Positions 48,363 through 56,931 of a DNA stretch of 64,000 bases are shown here, one piece after another. This stretch comes from DASTCZ01 sp963704455. GTDB lineage: Bacteria > Acidobacteriota > Terriglobia > Acidiferrales > UBA7541. Location: the NCBI GenBank assembly GCA_963704455.1, contig OY969905.1:3472001-3536000 (forward strand), written 5' to 3'. Each line of letters starts with the position of its first letter. The first letter of the stretch is position 1. A model generated the notes under the pieces. The model was not told the DNA's origin and made no database searches. It saw only the letters and a program-made list of their open reading frames with translations. A program made the position numbers and the translations under genes.

Positions 48363-50492
48363 TCAGACCTCTTCCTCAACTTCAACACCGGCGCGTGAGG
48401 CCTTTGCGTGCGCGATGATTTTTTCCGCGATTTCCGCGGGCACGTAGTCGTAGTGTGAAAACTCCATATGGTATGACGCCCGGCCCTGGGTCATCGAGGT
48501 CAGGCCCGTCGCGTAGCTCAACATCTCTGACAACGGCACCTGGGCTTTGACGATAACGGTGGTTTGTCGTATCTCGCTTCCGCTAATCCGTCCGCGCCGC
48601 GAGCTCAAATCGCCCATGATGTCGCCGGAATAGTGGTCGGGTGCGGCAACCTCGACGTGCATGATGGGCTCGAGCAGCGCGGGCTTTGCCTGCGTCATCC
48701 CTTCCTTGAAGGCCAGCGAACCGGCGATTCGGAAAGCCATATCGGATGAATCCACATCGTGATACTTGCCGTCGTAGACCGACGCGCGGAAATCCACCAT
48801 GGGGAACCCGGCGAGATAGCCTCGCGCGGCCGTATCCCGAACGCCTCTTTCGACCGACGGGATCCAGTTCTTGGGGATTGCGCCGCCGAAAATATCGTCC
48901 ACGAATTCAACTCCGGAGCCGCGCTGCAGCGGCTCAAACTTCACGCGGCAGACGGCGAACTGGCCGTGGCCTCCGGTTTGTTTCTTGTGTTTGCCTTCGG
49001 CATCAGCCTTGCCGCGAATCGTCTCGCGGTAGGGAACCTTGGGAGGCTTGAGAGTCAGCTCAACGTGATAGCGCTTCTTTAATTTGGCGACCACGATTTC
49101 GATGTGCTGCTGGCCGGATCCCGCCAGCAAAAACTCTTTTGTCTGCGGGTCGCGTGAGAATCGCAGTGACAGATCCTCCTCGAGGATCTTGTGAATGGCC
49201 TGGCCGATTTTGTCTTCGTCGGCGCGAGTCTTTGGCTCGATGGCAAACGTGATGGAGGGTTCGGGGAAACGCACCGGGGCGTAGAAGATCGGCGAAGCCT
49301 TGTCTCCCAGCGTGTCGCCGGTAATCGTGTCTTTCAGTTTCGCGACCGCTCCCAGGTCACCCACGTGCAGCTCGGGCACGTCGGCGCCGGTCTTGCCTTG
49401 CATGATCTGGATGTGCTGCAAGCGCTCTGCAGTGCCGCGGTTGTAATTGACCACATTGGCGTCCGCTTTGAGCATTCCGGACATCACTTTGAAATAGGTG
49501 ATGCGCCCGGCGAACGGATCGGAGAGTGTTTTGAAGACGAAGAGGGAAACCGGTTCGGTGTCCGCAATCTTTCGCTCGACCGATTCGCCTTTGCGCTCCG
49601 GTTCCGTGTACCCGGTCACCTTGCCCCGTACGAACGGGTCGAGGAAAATTTCGACCAGGAAATTCAAGATGGCGTCGCTTCCGATGTTCGGCAAGGCCGC
49701 CGTTGCCAGGATGGGGTAGATGCGCCGCGTTGCCACTGCATCTTTTAGCCCCTTGCGCAGATCCTCCGGGGGCAGAGTGCCTTCCTGAAAGAACTCCTCC
49801 ATTAGTTTGTCGTCGCCTTCGGCAACCATCTCCACGAGAGCCTCGTGGGCCGCCTTGGCCGCGTCGGCCATGTCTGCGGGAATCTCTTCGACTTTTGCTT
49901 TGCCGTCGCCGCCGGCTGAATAGATGAGCGCCTTCATCGCCACCAGGTCCACGACGCCCCGAAAACTTTTTTCCTCGCCAATCGGCAATTGCACGGCCAC
50001 GGCGCCGCGTCCGAAAACTTGCTGGACAGAAGCAACCGCGCGCTCGAAGCTCGCCATCTCGCGGTCCATCCAGTTGATTACAAACGCGCGTGGCAATTCG
50101 TATTCCGCGCAATAGTCCCAGACTTTTTCGGTGACCACCTGCACGCCCGTGTGCGCGTCCACGAGGATCAGCGCGCAATCGGCTCCGACGAGCGTGGAGC
50201 GCGTCTCGTTGACAAAGGTGCTGTAGCCCGGCGTGTCAATAAAATTGATTTTGGTTTTCTCGGCCTGGCCGGAGGCGGCCCATTCGGCATAGGCCAGCGA
50301 AGACTGAATGGTGATTTTCCGAGCGATCTCCTCTTCGTCCCAGTCGGTGACCGTATTCCCTTCCGCAACCTTCCCGTGCCGGGGAGTCATTCCGGCAGTG
50401 AAGAGCAACGACGACACGAGTTGCGTTTTTCCGGTGTCGCCGTGGCCGACAATGCCAACGTTTCGGATGAACTGCGTGCTATAGGCCTTCAT
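48363..50492 (-). CDS. Elongation factor G paralogue (FusA2-like)
   Basis: 709 residues with AGGGGA upstream. All five EF-G domains are present by length and pattern, but the GTP-binding motifs are altered: G1 is GHGDTGKT (16-23) instead of GHIDAGKT, G3 is DTPGY (86-90) with Tyr for the catalytic His, and G4 is NWMD (140-143) instead of NKMD. The FusA2/EF-G-like group commonly has Tyr at the G3 site, and GTP hydrolysis is expected to be slow or differently triggered. A loop QTGGHGQFAV is normal. The translocation role is uncertain; ribosome recycling or stress function is inferred. Confidence 0.85.
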   Translation of the reverse strand: MKAYSTQFIRNVGIVGHGDTGKTQLVSSLLFTAGMTPRHGKVAEGNTVTDWDEEEIARKITIQSSLAYAEWAASGQAEKTKINFIDTPGYSTFVNETRSTLVGADCALILVDAHTGVQVVTEKVWDYCAEYELPRAFVINWMDREMASFERAVASVQQVFGRGAVAVQLPIGEEKSFRGVVDLVAMKALIYSAGGDGKAKVEEIPADMADAAKAAHEALVEMVAEGDDKLMEEFFQEGTLPPEDLRKGLKDAVATRRIYPILATAALPNIGSDAILNFLVEIFLDPFVRGKVTGYTEPERKGESVERKIADTEPVSLFVFKTLSDPFAGRITYFKVMSGMLKADANVVNYNRGTAERLQHIQIMQGKTGADVPELHVGDLGAVAKLKDTITGDTLGDKASPIFYAPVRFPEPSITFAIEPKTRADEDKIGQAIHKILEEDLSLRFSRDPQTKEFLLAGSGQQHIEIVVAKLKKRYHVELTLKPPKVPYRETIRGKADAEGKHKKQTGGHGQFAVCRVKFEPLQRGSGVEFVDDIFGGAIPKNWIPSVERGVRDTAARGYLAGFPMVDFRASVYDGKYHDVDSSDMAFRIAGSLAFKEGMTQAKPALLEPIMHVEVAAPDHYSGDIMGDLSSRRGRISGSEIRQTTVIVKAQVPLSEMLSYATGLTSMTQGRASYHMEFSHYDYVPAEIAEKIIAHAKASRAGVEVEEEV

Positions 50493-50639
50493 GGGCGTCC
50501 CCTGTGGTTGGAGGATGAAGCCCCGCCGCCCGCCGCCTGCCTGCGGAAGGCGCCGCGAGGCTCCGAAATGGGCGATGCTAGCACGATGCCGCGCGGCGCG
50601 GCAAACGTTGTAGAATCCCGCGGGGAGGTGGCGAAGCTC

Positions 50640-51350
50640 TTGCGCGTAAGGGCATTCTGCTTGATTGCGCTCGCGGCTTGCGGGGCTGGGGCTATCCTAT
50701 CGCAAGGGGCTGCCGTGCCGATTTCGCAGGAGCATCACCACCATCTGATCATCGAGAACTCGTATATAAAGGCATACGAGGTGGAAGTCCCGCCGCATGA
50801 GGCGACGCTGCTGCACCAGCATGATTACGACTACGTTTACGTTGTGTTTGGGGACGCGGACATCACGAATGCAATCGAGGGCAAGCCGATGGTGAGTTCA
50901 CACCTGCCCGATACCACGGTGAATTTCGTGAAAGGGCCGATCGCGCACATTGCGGGAAATGTCGGGGATACGCCATTTCGCAATATTACGATTTCATTGC
51001 TGCACAAACAGGGCGAAGTGAAGATTTTCTTCCCATCCATAGATGCGGCATTGGAAGATGCGGAGAGGATGGCGAATGTGGGGGGCCCACAAACCATCCT
51101 GGAAACTCAGGAGCTGCGTGTGAACGCATATGGTGTCGATCGCGGAGGCACATGGGCGCCACCCAAGACCGGGCACGCTCGTTTCGTGATTCTTCCGGAA
51201 AGAATGAACGACAAAACCGCGCCAAGGGAGAAAATGGCTCCAACTTTCCCCGCAGGTGTTATGCAATGGGTCGGCGCAAATCAGGATTGGGTGTTCAAAA
51301 ACGATTTACCACACAAGGCTAAAGTTCTTTGGCTGGAATTTAAGGACTGA
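50640..51350 (+). CDS. Secreted cupin-like protein
   Basis: About 236 residues from TTG 50640; GTG 50628 and ATG 50587 are alternatives (GGGGAGG precedes the TTG by 11 bases). A signal peptide (about 1-22) is followed by HHHH, then a cupin-like barrel: 'YEVEVPPHEATLLHQHDYDY' and 'VYVVFGDADITN' with His residues placed as a metal site. The second half is predicted beta sheet with no recognised motif. Function unknown; such exported cupins may bind metals or sugars. The 453-residue frame from 49989 is not believed because it runs antisense over fusA2. Confidence 0.6.
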   Translation: MRVRAFCLIALAACGAGAILSQGAAVPISQEHHHHLIIENSYIKAYEVEVPPHEATLLHQHDYDYVYVVFGDADITNAIEGKPMVSSHLPDTTVNFVKGPIAHIAGNVGDTPFRNITISLLHKQGEVKIFFPSIDAALEDAERMANVGGPQTILETQELRVNAYGVDRGGTWAPPKTGHARFVILPERMNDKTAPREKMAPTFPAGVMQWVGANQDWVFKNDLPHKAKVLWLEFKD

Positions 51351-51534
51351 GGATTCTACAAACGTTGGTCGTTAATGCGCCTCCTGGCGCAAGAGGGTGA
51401 TCGAATGGGCAAGAGGATTACTCATCCGCCCCATTATCACGGACGGTGACCTTCGTGTGCAAATAACTGCTTCGACATGCTCCATTGACTCTAACGCTGT
51501 GCCCGGCAACGATTGATAGAGGAGAAATGCAGAC

Positions 51535-52890
51535 GTGAAACATGCGGCCATAACCTTTTCTTCAGTCGCGTTCCCTTTGACCATGCTTCTTGCTGGCGTT
51601 GTGGCCGCGCAGTCTGCACCGCCCCGGAAGGACATACCAGCGATAGCCAAGGCCGCGAATGGGGCAATCGTTTCAATCATCACATCAGACAAGGATGGTA
51701 AGCCTGTTGCCCAAGGCACTGGCTTCCTCGTCAGCACGGATGGCCGCATTGTGACGAACTACCACGTCATCAAGGGTGCCAACTCCGCAATCGTTAAGCT
51801 GCCTGACGGGGCGTTCTATGATGTCGATGGGGTAGTGGCATTCGACAAAGCGCGGGACCTAGCAGTAATCAAAGCCCACGGCCAGAACTTCCGCGTGCTT
51901 GCTCTCGGAAACTCTGACCGAGTACAAGTGGGAGAAGAAATCGTTGCGATTGGCAGTCCGCTTTCTCTCGAATCGACCGTCTCGAACGGCATAATCAGTG
52001 GAATCCGAACAATCGAGATAGCAAACGGAGCCGCATCACAAATTCAGTTGCCCTCGGGTTACGAAGACGCAACACCTGTCACGAGTCCGAACGTAACTTC
52101 TTTCGGCAAGTATTTGCAAATCACTGCGCCCATTTCTCCTGGTAGCAGCGGTGGCCCGCTGTTCAATATGGCGGGAGAAGTCATCGGCATTACAACCCTG
52201 TATTTTGAAGGCGGGGAGAATCTAAACTTCGCAATTCCCATCAACGATGCGAAGCGCCTGCTTTCGGCTGGCTCCAAAGTAAAGGGTTTCCCCGTCGGAA
52301 CGGAGGCGGTCGAGCCGGAGGCGCATACCGAGGCTCCGCCGTCTGCGGCGGCGAGTCCGACCACCGCCCGTGATTACTACAAGCAACTTTATGATGCCGG
52401 AGGTCTCTCTCTAGCAGCAGGCAGGGATTTCGTCTGCTTCCACGACAAACCGAGTTTACAGTGGTTCTTCACATTCGAAGTCATGGCGTATGACGAACGA
52501 TGGGCCAAGGCGATCAAAGCCCTCGTTGATAACGCAGACGATGATGAGGCTTGGCAAACCAAGCAATCAATCGAAGCGTCTCGACCGAACGTGCATTTTA
52601 TTGATGGCGGTTGGCTCAGCATTACAGATCGTGACATCGGAGCAGGAACTGAAGCGTATCTTCGCGGTGGCGGTGTGTTGCTACTCTATTCTTCATATTA
52701 TAAAGGCGTAGTGACTACATCTGGATATTTTCGTGGGACTGGAAATTTGTGGACCTTTGACCTGACCCCGGACCCCAATCCGATTGGCAAGATTTTGCTT
52801 TCGTTTGAACCTACAACGCTGCGTTATGTCGAAAGGGCTTCGGGCACAGTGTTAGTGTCTGGCGTGTGCGAGAAAATTCCAAGCAAGTAA
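51535..52890 (+). CDS. Exported trypsin-like serine protease (S1C, DegP-like) with novel C-terminal domain
   Basis: 451 residues starting at GTG 51535, with GGAG upstream. Signal peptide (about 1-25). The catalytic triad is complete: His77 ('TNYHVI'), Asp108 ('ARDLAVI') and Ser205 ('GSSGGPL'), as in the HtrA/DegP family. The usual PDZ domain is not recognised; instead residues about 280-451 form a domain with 'YYKQLYDAGGLSLAAGRDFV' and 'EAYLRGGGVLLLYSSYY', unknown to me. Probably a periplasmic or surface protease. Confidence 0.8.
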   Translation: MKHAAITFSSVAFPLTMLLAGVVAAQSAPPRKDIPAIAKAANGAIVSIITSDKDGKPVAQGTGFLVSTDGRIVTNYHVIKGANSAIVKLPDGAFYDVDGVVAFDKARDLAVIKAHGQNFRVLALGNSDRVQVGEEIVAIGSPLSLESTVSNGIISGIRTIEIANGAASQIQLPSGYEDATPVTSPNVTSFGKYLQITAPISPGSSGGPLFNMAGEVIGITTLYFEGGENLNFAIPINDAKRLLSAGSKVKGFPVGTEAVEPEAHTEAPPSAAASPTTARDYYKQLYDAGGLSLAAGRDFVCFHDKPSLQWFFTFEVMAYDERWAKAIKALVDNADDDEAWQTKQSIEASRPNVHFIDGGWLSITDRDIGAGTEAYLRGGGVLLLYSSYYKGVVTTSGYFRGTGNLWTFDLTPDPNPIGKILLSFEPTTLRYVERASGTVLVSGVCEKIPSK

Positions 52891-53088
52891 TCCAATTAAG
52901 GAAAAGCCATGTCCGCTCCACGGTAGGGGAGCGCTGCGGATTCGCCCTCTATCGCCAGGAAACGCCCCCACATGGTGGGTTCAGCGAACCACGTAAGCGA
53001 CCTGATTTTTCCCCCGGACGCTCTCCTGCAGGTTCTCCACGAACGCCGTAAACCGCTGCCTGCTGTTGGCAACAAGCGGTAACAAAAC

Positions 53089-53292
53089 TCACAGCCGGGG
53101 AAGAACAGGGGGACCGCTCCTATTTTTGTCGGGTCTACTGTTTTCCAACATTTCCCGCTCGAGTTTTTTTGCTTCACGCTCTTCATCCAGTTTTCGTTGC
53201 ATCTTAACAGCGGCGACCGGACCGTAATAAACGGCAACGATTATAGCGAGCGCGCTCAGAAGCAGACTGGCCAGAGCCATCCACAACGCCAT
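53089..53292 (-). CDS. Small TM protein with charged coil, DUF6680-like start
   Basis: 67 residues with AGGAG upstream. A membrane helix at about 4-30 is followed by 'KMQRKLDEEREAKKLEREML', as at the start of DUF6680-type proteins, but the expected continuation is absent, so this may be a truncated copy. After its TGA the same frame stays open for 35 more codons (to the TGA at 52981-52983). Confidence 0.5.
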   Translation of the reverse strand: MALWMALASLLLSALAIIVAVYYGPVAAVKMQRKLDEEREAKKLEREMLENSRPDKNRSGPPVLPRL

Positions 53293-53417
53293 ATAATCTC
53301 CTAAAAAGAAACCGGAGAGATACGTACGCTATTGTAAATACGCATCACCGAGCGTAGCTTATGGCTGGCGAAGGGTCAAGAAAGCTGGAATCCCACGGTG
53401 GTCGGATGGAGGAAGGA

Positions 53418-53597
53418 ATGAAGAAGAAGGCAGTGACAGGGCATTACGACCTTTATAATCTCGTTAGAATTATGGATCGGATAATCAGAACGCAGAGAGA
53501 CCTTCATCCGAGAACTAAGGTCTGGAAGGACCTACTAAAGATGGTTGATGAACTTTGGGAAATACAAAGGGATTGGGCCGAGCGGACCCCGAAGTAG
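53418..53597 (+). CDS. Short helical protein, function unknown
   Basis: 59 residues from ATG 53418, with GGAGG five bases upstream. The sequence (MKKKAVTGHYDLYNLVRIMD, then a helix 'LLKMVDELWEIQRDWAER') is amphipathic and charged. No family is recognised. A start at 53361 or 53406 is possible but lacks such a site. Confidence 0.5.
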   Translation: MKKKAVTGHYDLYNLVRIMDRIIRTQRDLHPRTKVWKDLLKMVDELWEIQRDWAERTPK

Positions 53598-53676
53598 CTC
53601 CGCGTGCTATGGCGGCGCCAGGGCGCGCGGCGGTGCACTATGGAAGAAGAAGGAACCAAAGCGATGACAAGGGAAT

Positions 53677-53955
53677 TCACAGACCGGAACTCAAAGTCTT
53701 CATCCAATCATCATAATTATCACTGCCTTGGACAACATCGAACCCGTACCTTTCCAGCATTGACATAATCTCCGCCACGGGGATAGATCCACCTGGTTTA
53801 AATTCCCAGATTGCTTTGTCAGTCGACGTCATGGATTTCTTCTCCAAATAAAAAAGCAGTTCTCCATTCAACCCTTTCCAGTCAACACCTGGACCTTCGA
53901 GGTGCGCCAAACCGTTGAAGGCTATTCCATATTTGTTGACAATAGCCGTAGCCAA
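53677..53955 (-). CDS. Small protein of unknown function with TTG start
   Basis: 92 residues from TTG 53955, preceded by GGGAGG six bases upstream. The peptide runs 'MATAIVNKYGIAFNGLAHLE' then 'WEFKPGGSIPVAEIMSMLER' and ends LSSGL. An internal ATG at 53832 also has a ribosome-like site (GGAGAAGAAATCC), but that sequence is coding. No family recognised. Confidence 0.45.
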   Translation of the reverse strand: MATAIVNKYGIAFNGLAHLEGPGVDWKGLNGELLFYLEKKSMTSTDKAIWEFKPGGSIPVAEIMSMLERYGFDVVQGSDNYDDWMKTLSSGL

Positions 53956-54043
53956 TCCAGACCTCCCTGGAGGCGGTACGCCTCGAACATCAAGGAATGT
54001 GGCGGAGCGAGCGCGGACCCGTTTTGTAGGGCCGCGCCGCTTG

Positions 54044-54223
54044 CTATGCTTGCTTTTTACTTTCAGAATCGCGGGAAAGCAGTTCTTTCTCTGCTGCTGC
54101 GATACTCTCAGCAACTGCCCGCGAGTCGTGCTCGAATATACCCCACTTTACCTGTACCTTCCATGGATGCGAAGTGCCAGGCTCTTCCCACACATCAAAC
54201 AGCTTATGTGAAGTCTGTTCCAT
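54044..54223 (-). CDS. Small protein of unknown function
   Basis: 59 residues from ATG 54223, with GGAGG upstream (GGAGGGGGAAAA). The start MEQTSHKLFDVWEEPGTSHP is followed by a helix 'ESIAAAEKELLSRD'. No family recognised. It lies in the same pocket as the other tiny genes. Confidence 0.45.
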   Translation of the reverse strand: MEQTSHKLFDVWEEPGTSHPWKVQVKWGIFEHDSRAVAESIAAAEKELLSRDSESKKQA

Positions 54224-54370
54224 TTTTCCCCCTCCTACTGCGTTCTCCACAGGATGGCGTAGACGGTCACCTTCTGGCATCTGCGCCAGCCGTCAGGTGT
54301 GCCTCATATATGAGCGGATTAGTCTAAAAACATCGCAAATCGAGGGTAAGCTCTTGCGATGTATGCCAGA

Positions 54371-54619
54371 ATGGCTGTTGACCGAGTCAAAACGCTATAT
54401 CACCTGACTCCGCGTGGGTGGATCACAGTCAGCACAGACTCGATGTGGCGAGATAGTACGGTTGAGCCGCGCTACACATATTCCGCGAAGGTGTCAGGTG
54501 AAATTCTACTTAGGCTAGCGTGCGCGAAATCAACGCAGCGCCTATCCGCCGTCTGCGTGATCGTAAAAATCCAATTTGCGTCCAGTAACCCCACCCCGTT
54601 TTCGCTCCCCGCGTTCTAA
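54371..54619 (+). CDS. Doubtful short gene
   Basis: 82 residues from ATG 54371. The part 'YHLTPRGWITVSTDS' looks protein-like, but the remainder is of poor composition and there is no ribosome site. It may be a remnant of a longer gene. Confidence 0.25.
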   Translation: MAVDRVKTLYHLTPRGWITVSTDSMWRDSTVEPRYTYSAKVSGEILLRLACAKSTQRLSAVCVIVKIQFASSNPTPFSLPAF

Positions 54620-54631
54620 TGCAGGCACCCG

Positions 54632-54662
54632 CACAATACTTCAAATAATGTGAAGTATTGTG
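54632..54662. repeat. Perfect 12-bp palindrome beyond the asparaginase gene
   Basis: CACAATACTTCA and TGAAGTATTGTG with a 7-base loop, 10 bases past the stop at 54672. No T run follows in either direction. Could be an operator or a terminator of a non-standard type. Confidence 0.5.
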
Positions 54663-54671
54663 TTACCCGAG

Positions 54672-55565
54672 CTAAACCGTCGTGAAGAAGGCGCCGTCTG
54701 AATTCACGTATCCGTGCGCCATGCGCGGCGTGTTGAAAGCGGCCGCGGGAACGCCTTTTCGGTCGAGCAGGATGAGTCCGCCGGCGCCCTTCGTGCGCTT
54801 GGCGAGCAATTGAACGCAGGCTTCCGCGACGTTTTGCGGTTTCCCTTCATACACGCGCAACCGGTCCACGGCCGTCTTGGCCATGACAATTTTCATGATG
54901 GCCTCGCCCCAACCGGTGCAGGAAACACCGCCTGCCTCCTCGTCAGCGTAACAGCCGCAGCCAATGAGCGGGGTATCGCCAACGCGCCCGGCGCGCTTGC
55001 AGCAAGTCCCGCCGGTCGAGTTGCCCGCTACGATGTGGCCCGTCTGGTCCATGGCCACGGCGCCAACGGTGCCTCCCTGATGAACGTGATTCGCTTGGTC
55101 ATGCACGCCCTTGCTGCACTTTTCCCAAGCCGCGCGCTCGCGCGGCACGACCAATTCCGCGGGATCGCATAGCGCGAAGCCCTGCTCCTGTGCAAACCGC
55201 TCCGCGCCTTCGCCGGCAAGCATCATGTGCTCGCATGATTCCATCACGCGCCGCGCAAGGCGGATGGGATTCTTCACGCGGTGTACCACGGCCACGGCTC
55301 CGGCCTGCAGCGTGGCGCCGTCCATCACGATGGCATCCAACTCAACCAGGCCATCGCGATTCAAGTGCGCGCCCGTCCCCGCGTCGAAGACGGGATCATC
55401 TTCAAGAACCACGATTGCCGCCTCGACCGCGTCGGCAGCTAATCCACCACGATTGAGCACAGTCCAGCCGGCCACCAGCGCGCGCCGGCAGCCTTCTTTG
55501 CATGCCGCGACAGCTTCATCGGGGATTGGCCACGCGCCGCCGTGAACGATAAGGGATGGTCTCAT
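54672..55565 (-). CDS. Isoaspartyl peptidase/L-asparaginase (Ntn hydrolase)
   Basis: 297 residues. The plant-type asparaginase signatures are present: 'LIVHGGAW', 'DDPVFDAGTGAHLN' and the autocleavage site with nucleophile Thr166 in 'GGTVGAVAMD', followed by 'NSTGGTCCKRAGRVGDTPLI' (20 residues). The proenzyme cuts itself before Thr166 to form alpha and beta chains, then hydrolyses beta-aspartyl dipeptides or Asn. It has no signal peptide, so it is cytoplasmic and likely recycles damaged peptides. Confidence 0.9.
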   Translation of the reverse strand: MRPSLIVHGGAWPIPDEAVAACKEGCRRALVAGWTVLNRGGLAADAVEAAIVVLEDDPVFDAGTGAHLNRDGLVELDAIVMDGATLQAGAVAVVHRVKNPIRLARRVMESCEHMMLAGEGAERFAQEQGFALCDPAELVVPRERAAWEKCSKGVHDQANHVHQGGTVGAVAMDQTGHIVAGNSTGGTCCKRAGRVGDTPLIGCGCYADEEAGGVSCTGWGEAIMKIVMAKTAVDRLRVYEGKPQNVAEACVQLLAKRTKGAGGLILLDRKGVPAAAFNTPRMAHGYVNSDGAFFTTV

Positions 55566-55650
55566 CGCGCGCGCAGGCTTCCATCAACTGGAAATGAGAT
55601 TTGATTTGGAATGCGTGTCTCACAAGAAAGCGGCGATTTGTTATGAGATG

Positions 55651-56142
55651 TCACTCGTCTTCGTGGATGGTCTTTAGCCGCACGACCTCGAATTCCTTGA
55701 TGCCAACGGGCGTTTGCACCTTGATCTCGTCGCCAACGCGCCGGCCCAACAATGCTTTGCCAATCGGCGAGGTTGTTGAGATTAGTCCGTTCGGGACGTC
55801 GGATTCTTCGGTGGTTACGAGCTTGTATACCACTTCCACTGATTTCTGGATGTCGAGGATCCAAACGCGCGAGCCATAGGCCGCCGCGTCTCTCGGCAGA
55901 TTGCTTACGTTGAGCATCGAAACATCGCCCATGCGTTTTTTCAGTTGCTGCACTTTCCCGTTGAGGTAGGCCTGGCGCTCCTTGGCATACTTGTATTCGG
56001 CATTTTCGGAAAGATCGCCGTGCGCGCGGGCCTTGGCGATTTCCTTCGGCAGCTCATCGACAAGTTCGCGCTCGATGGCGCGGATTTCTTCCTCCAGCTT
56101 TTGTTTGATCTTGGCCAGAGGGTCGGGTCGTGCGTCGCTCAT
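55651..56142 (-). CDS. greA: Transcription elongation factor GreA
   Basis: 163 residues from ATG 56142, with AGGAAA upstream; the frame from 56214 adds a basic leader without support. Coiled-coil N-terminus (about 1-75) with the tip 'ARAHGDLSENAEYKYAKERQ', where the acidic pair acts at the RNA polymerase active site, then an FKBP-like C-terminal domain with 'STTSPIGKALLGRRVGDEI'. GreA stimulates RNA cleavage and rescues backtracked complexes. Confidence 0.92.
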   Translation of the reverse strand: MSDARPDPLAKIKQKLEEEIRAIERELVDELPKEIAKARAHGDLSENAEYKYAKERQAYLNGKVQQLKKRMGDVSMLNVSNLPRDAAAYGSRVWILDIQKSVEVVYKLVTTEESDVPNGLISTTSPIGKALLGRRVGDEIKVQTPVGIKEFEVVRLKTIHEDE

Positions 56143-56326
56143 ACTGGATTTCCTGTGTTTTTCACGGATTTTCGGGACTGATCGTTTTCGTTTCTTGGCT
56201 GCGGCCCGTTTCAAAATAGATCCCCCAAGGCCGCCACATTTGGATTTACAGACAAATCTGCATAGACCCTCTGCCGCAAGAAAGAAATTCTACCACAAGT
56301 GACAGTGCGCTCCCCCGCAGTTGGCC

Positions 56327-56779
56327 CTACTCAACAATGATTTTCACAGTTGCGGACTTCACGTGGCCCTCCGTGTCTTCTATGGTCAGCGTGTATGTCG
56401 TCGTTTTCTTGGGCGACACGTGGAAGCAGCGGCTCAAGGAAGGCCACACATTTGCGTCCGGCGGATCCAGGCGCACTTTCTTGGTGTTGGAAACACTGTA
56501 GCAAAGCGCGGCGCTCTGGTCGTTGCGGATTATGCTGGGGGTCCCGTAGAAATTTACAATTTCGAACCTGTTTCCGCCCATGAGCTCCACGGCGCGCTCA
56601 TCTTCCTCTCTTTTCTTTGCCTCCCGCTGAGCAACGCGCTCTTCGTACGCCTGGTTCTCCTGCCAGCGTGAATAGAAAACCCATCCCACATAGAGCAGGG
56701 CCACAAGCAGCGCCGTGGAGGTGTAAAGGAGTGGATTGCGGAAAATGCTGCGTTTCTCTTTTTCAGGCGCCGCAAGCAT
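56327..56779 (-). CDS. TM-anchored Ig-like domain protein, function unknown
   Basis: 150 residues from ATG 56779 with AAGGAG upstream. A membrane helix (about 19-40, LLYTSTALLVALLYVGWVFY) is followed by a charged helix ('EERVAQREAKKREEDE') and a C-terminal Ig-like domain ('CYSVSNTKKVRLDPPDANVW', 'KTTTYTLTIEDTEGHV'), of a type frequent in Acidobacteriota. No enzymatic motif is visible. Confidence 0.65.
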   Translation of the reverse strand: MLAAPEKEKRSIFRNPLLYTSTALLVALLYVGWVFYSRWQENQAYEERVAQREAKKREEDERAVELMGGNRFEIVNFYGTPSIIRNDQSAALCYSVSNTKKVRLDPPDANVWPSLSRCFHVSPKKTTTYTLTIEDTEGHVKSATVKIIVE

Positions 56780-56931
56780 TCTGCTCTCCTTCACGAGCCA
56801 ACAGCCCTGCGGCTCGCACGACAGGCGAACTCTAAAGGGTGGCCTTCAAGATATCAATTTCGGTTTCGTTTCGATACTGCCGAAGGGGTAATTCTCTTCA
56901 CTTGAGAATTACTTCAAGTATCTGGGTTTTT

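Larger units (their letters stand above)
54224..54671. other. Gap with one doubtful short frame and an inverted repeat
   Basis: Apart from the weak candidate at 54371-54619 and the palindrome at 54632-54662, no gene or signal is seen in this stretch of about 450 bases. Confidence 0.5.

Noticed and set aside
49989..50639. Upstream extension of the cupin-like gene
   Set aside because: The extension is antisense to the EF-G paralogue and precedes the obvious signal peptide.
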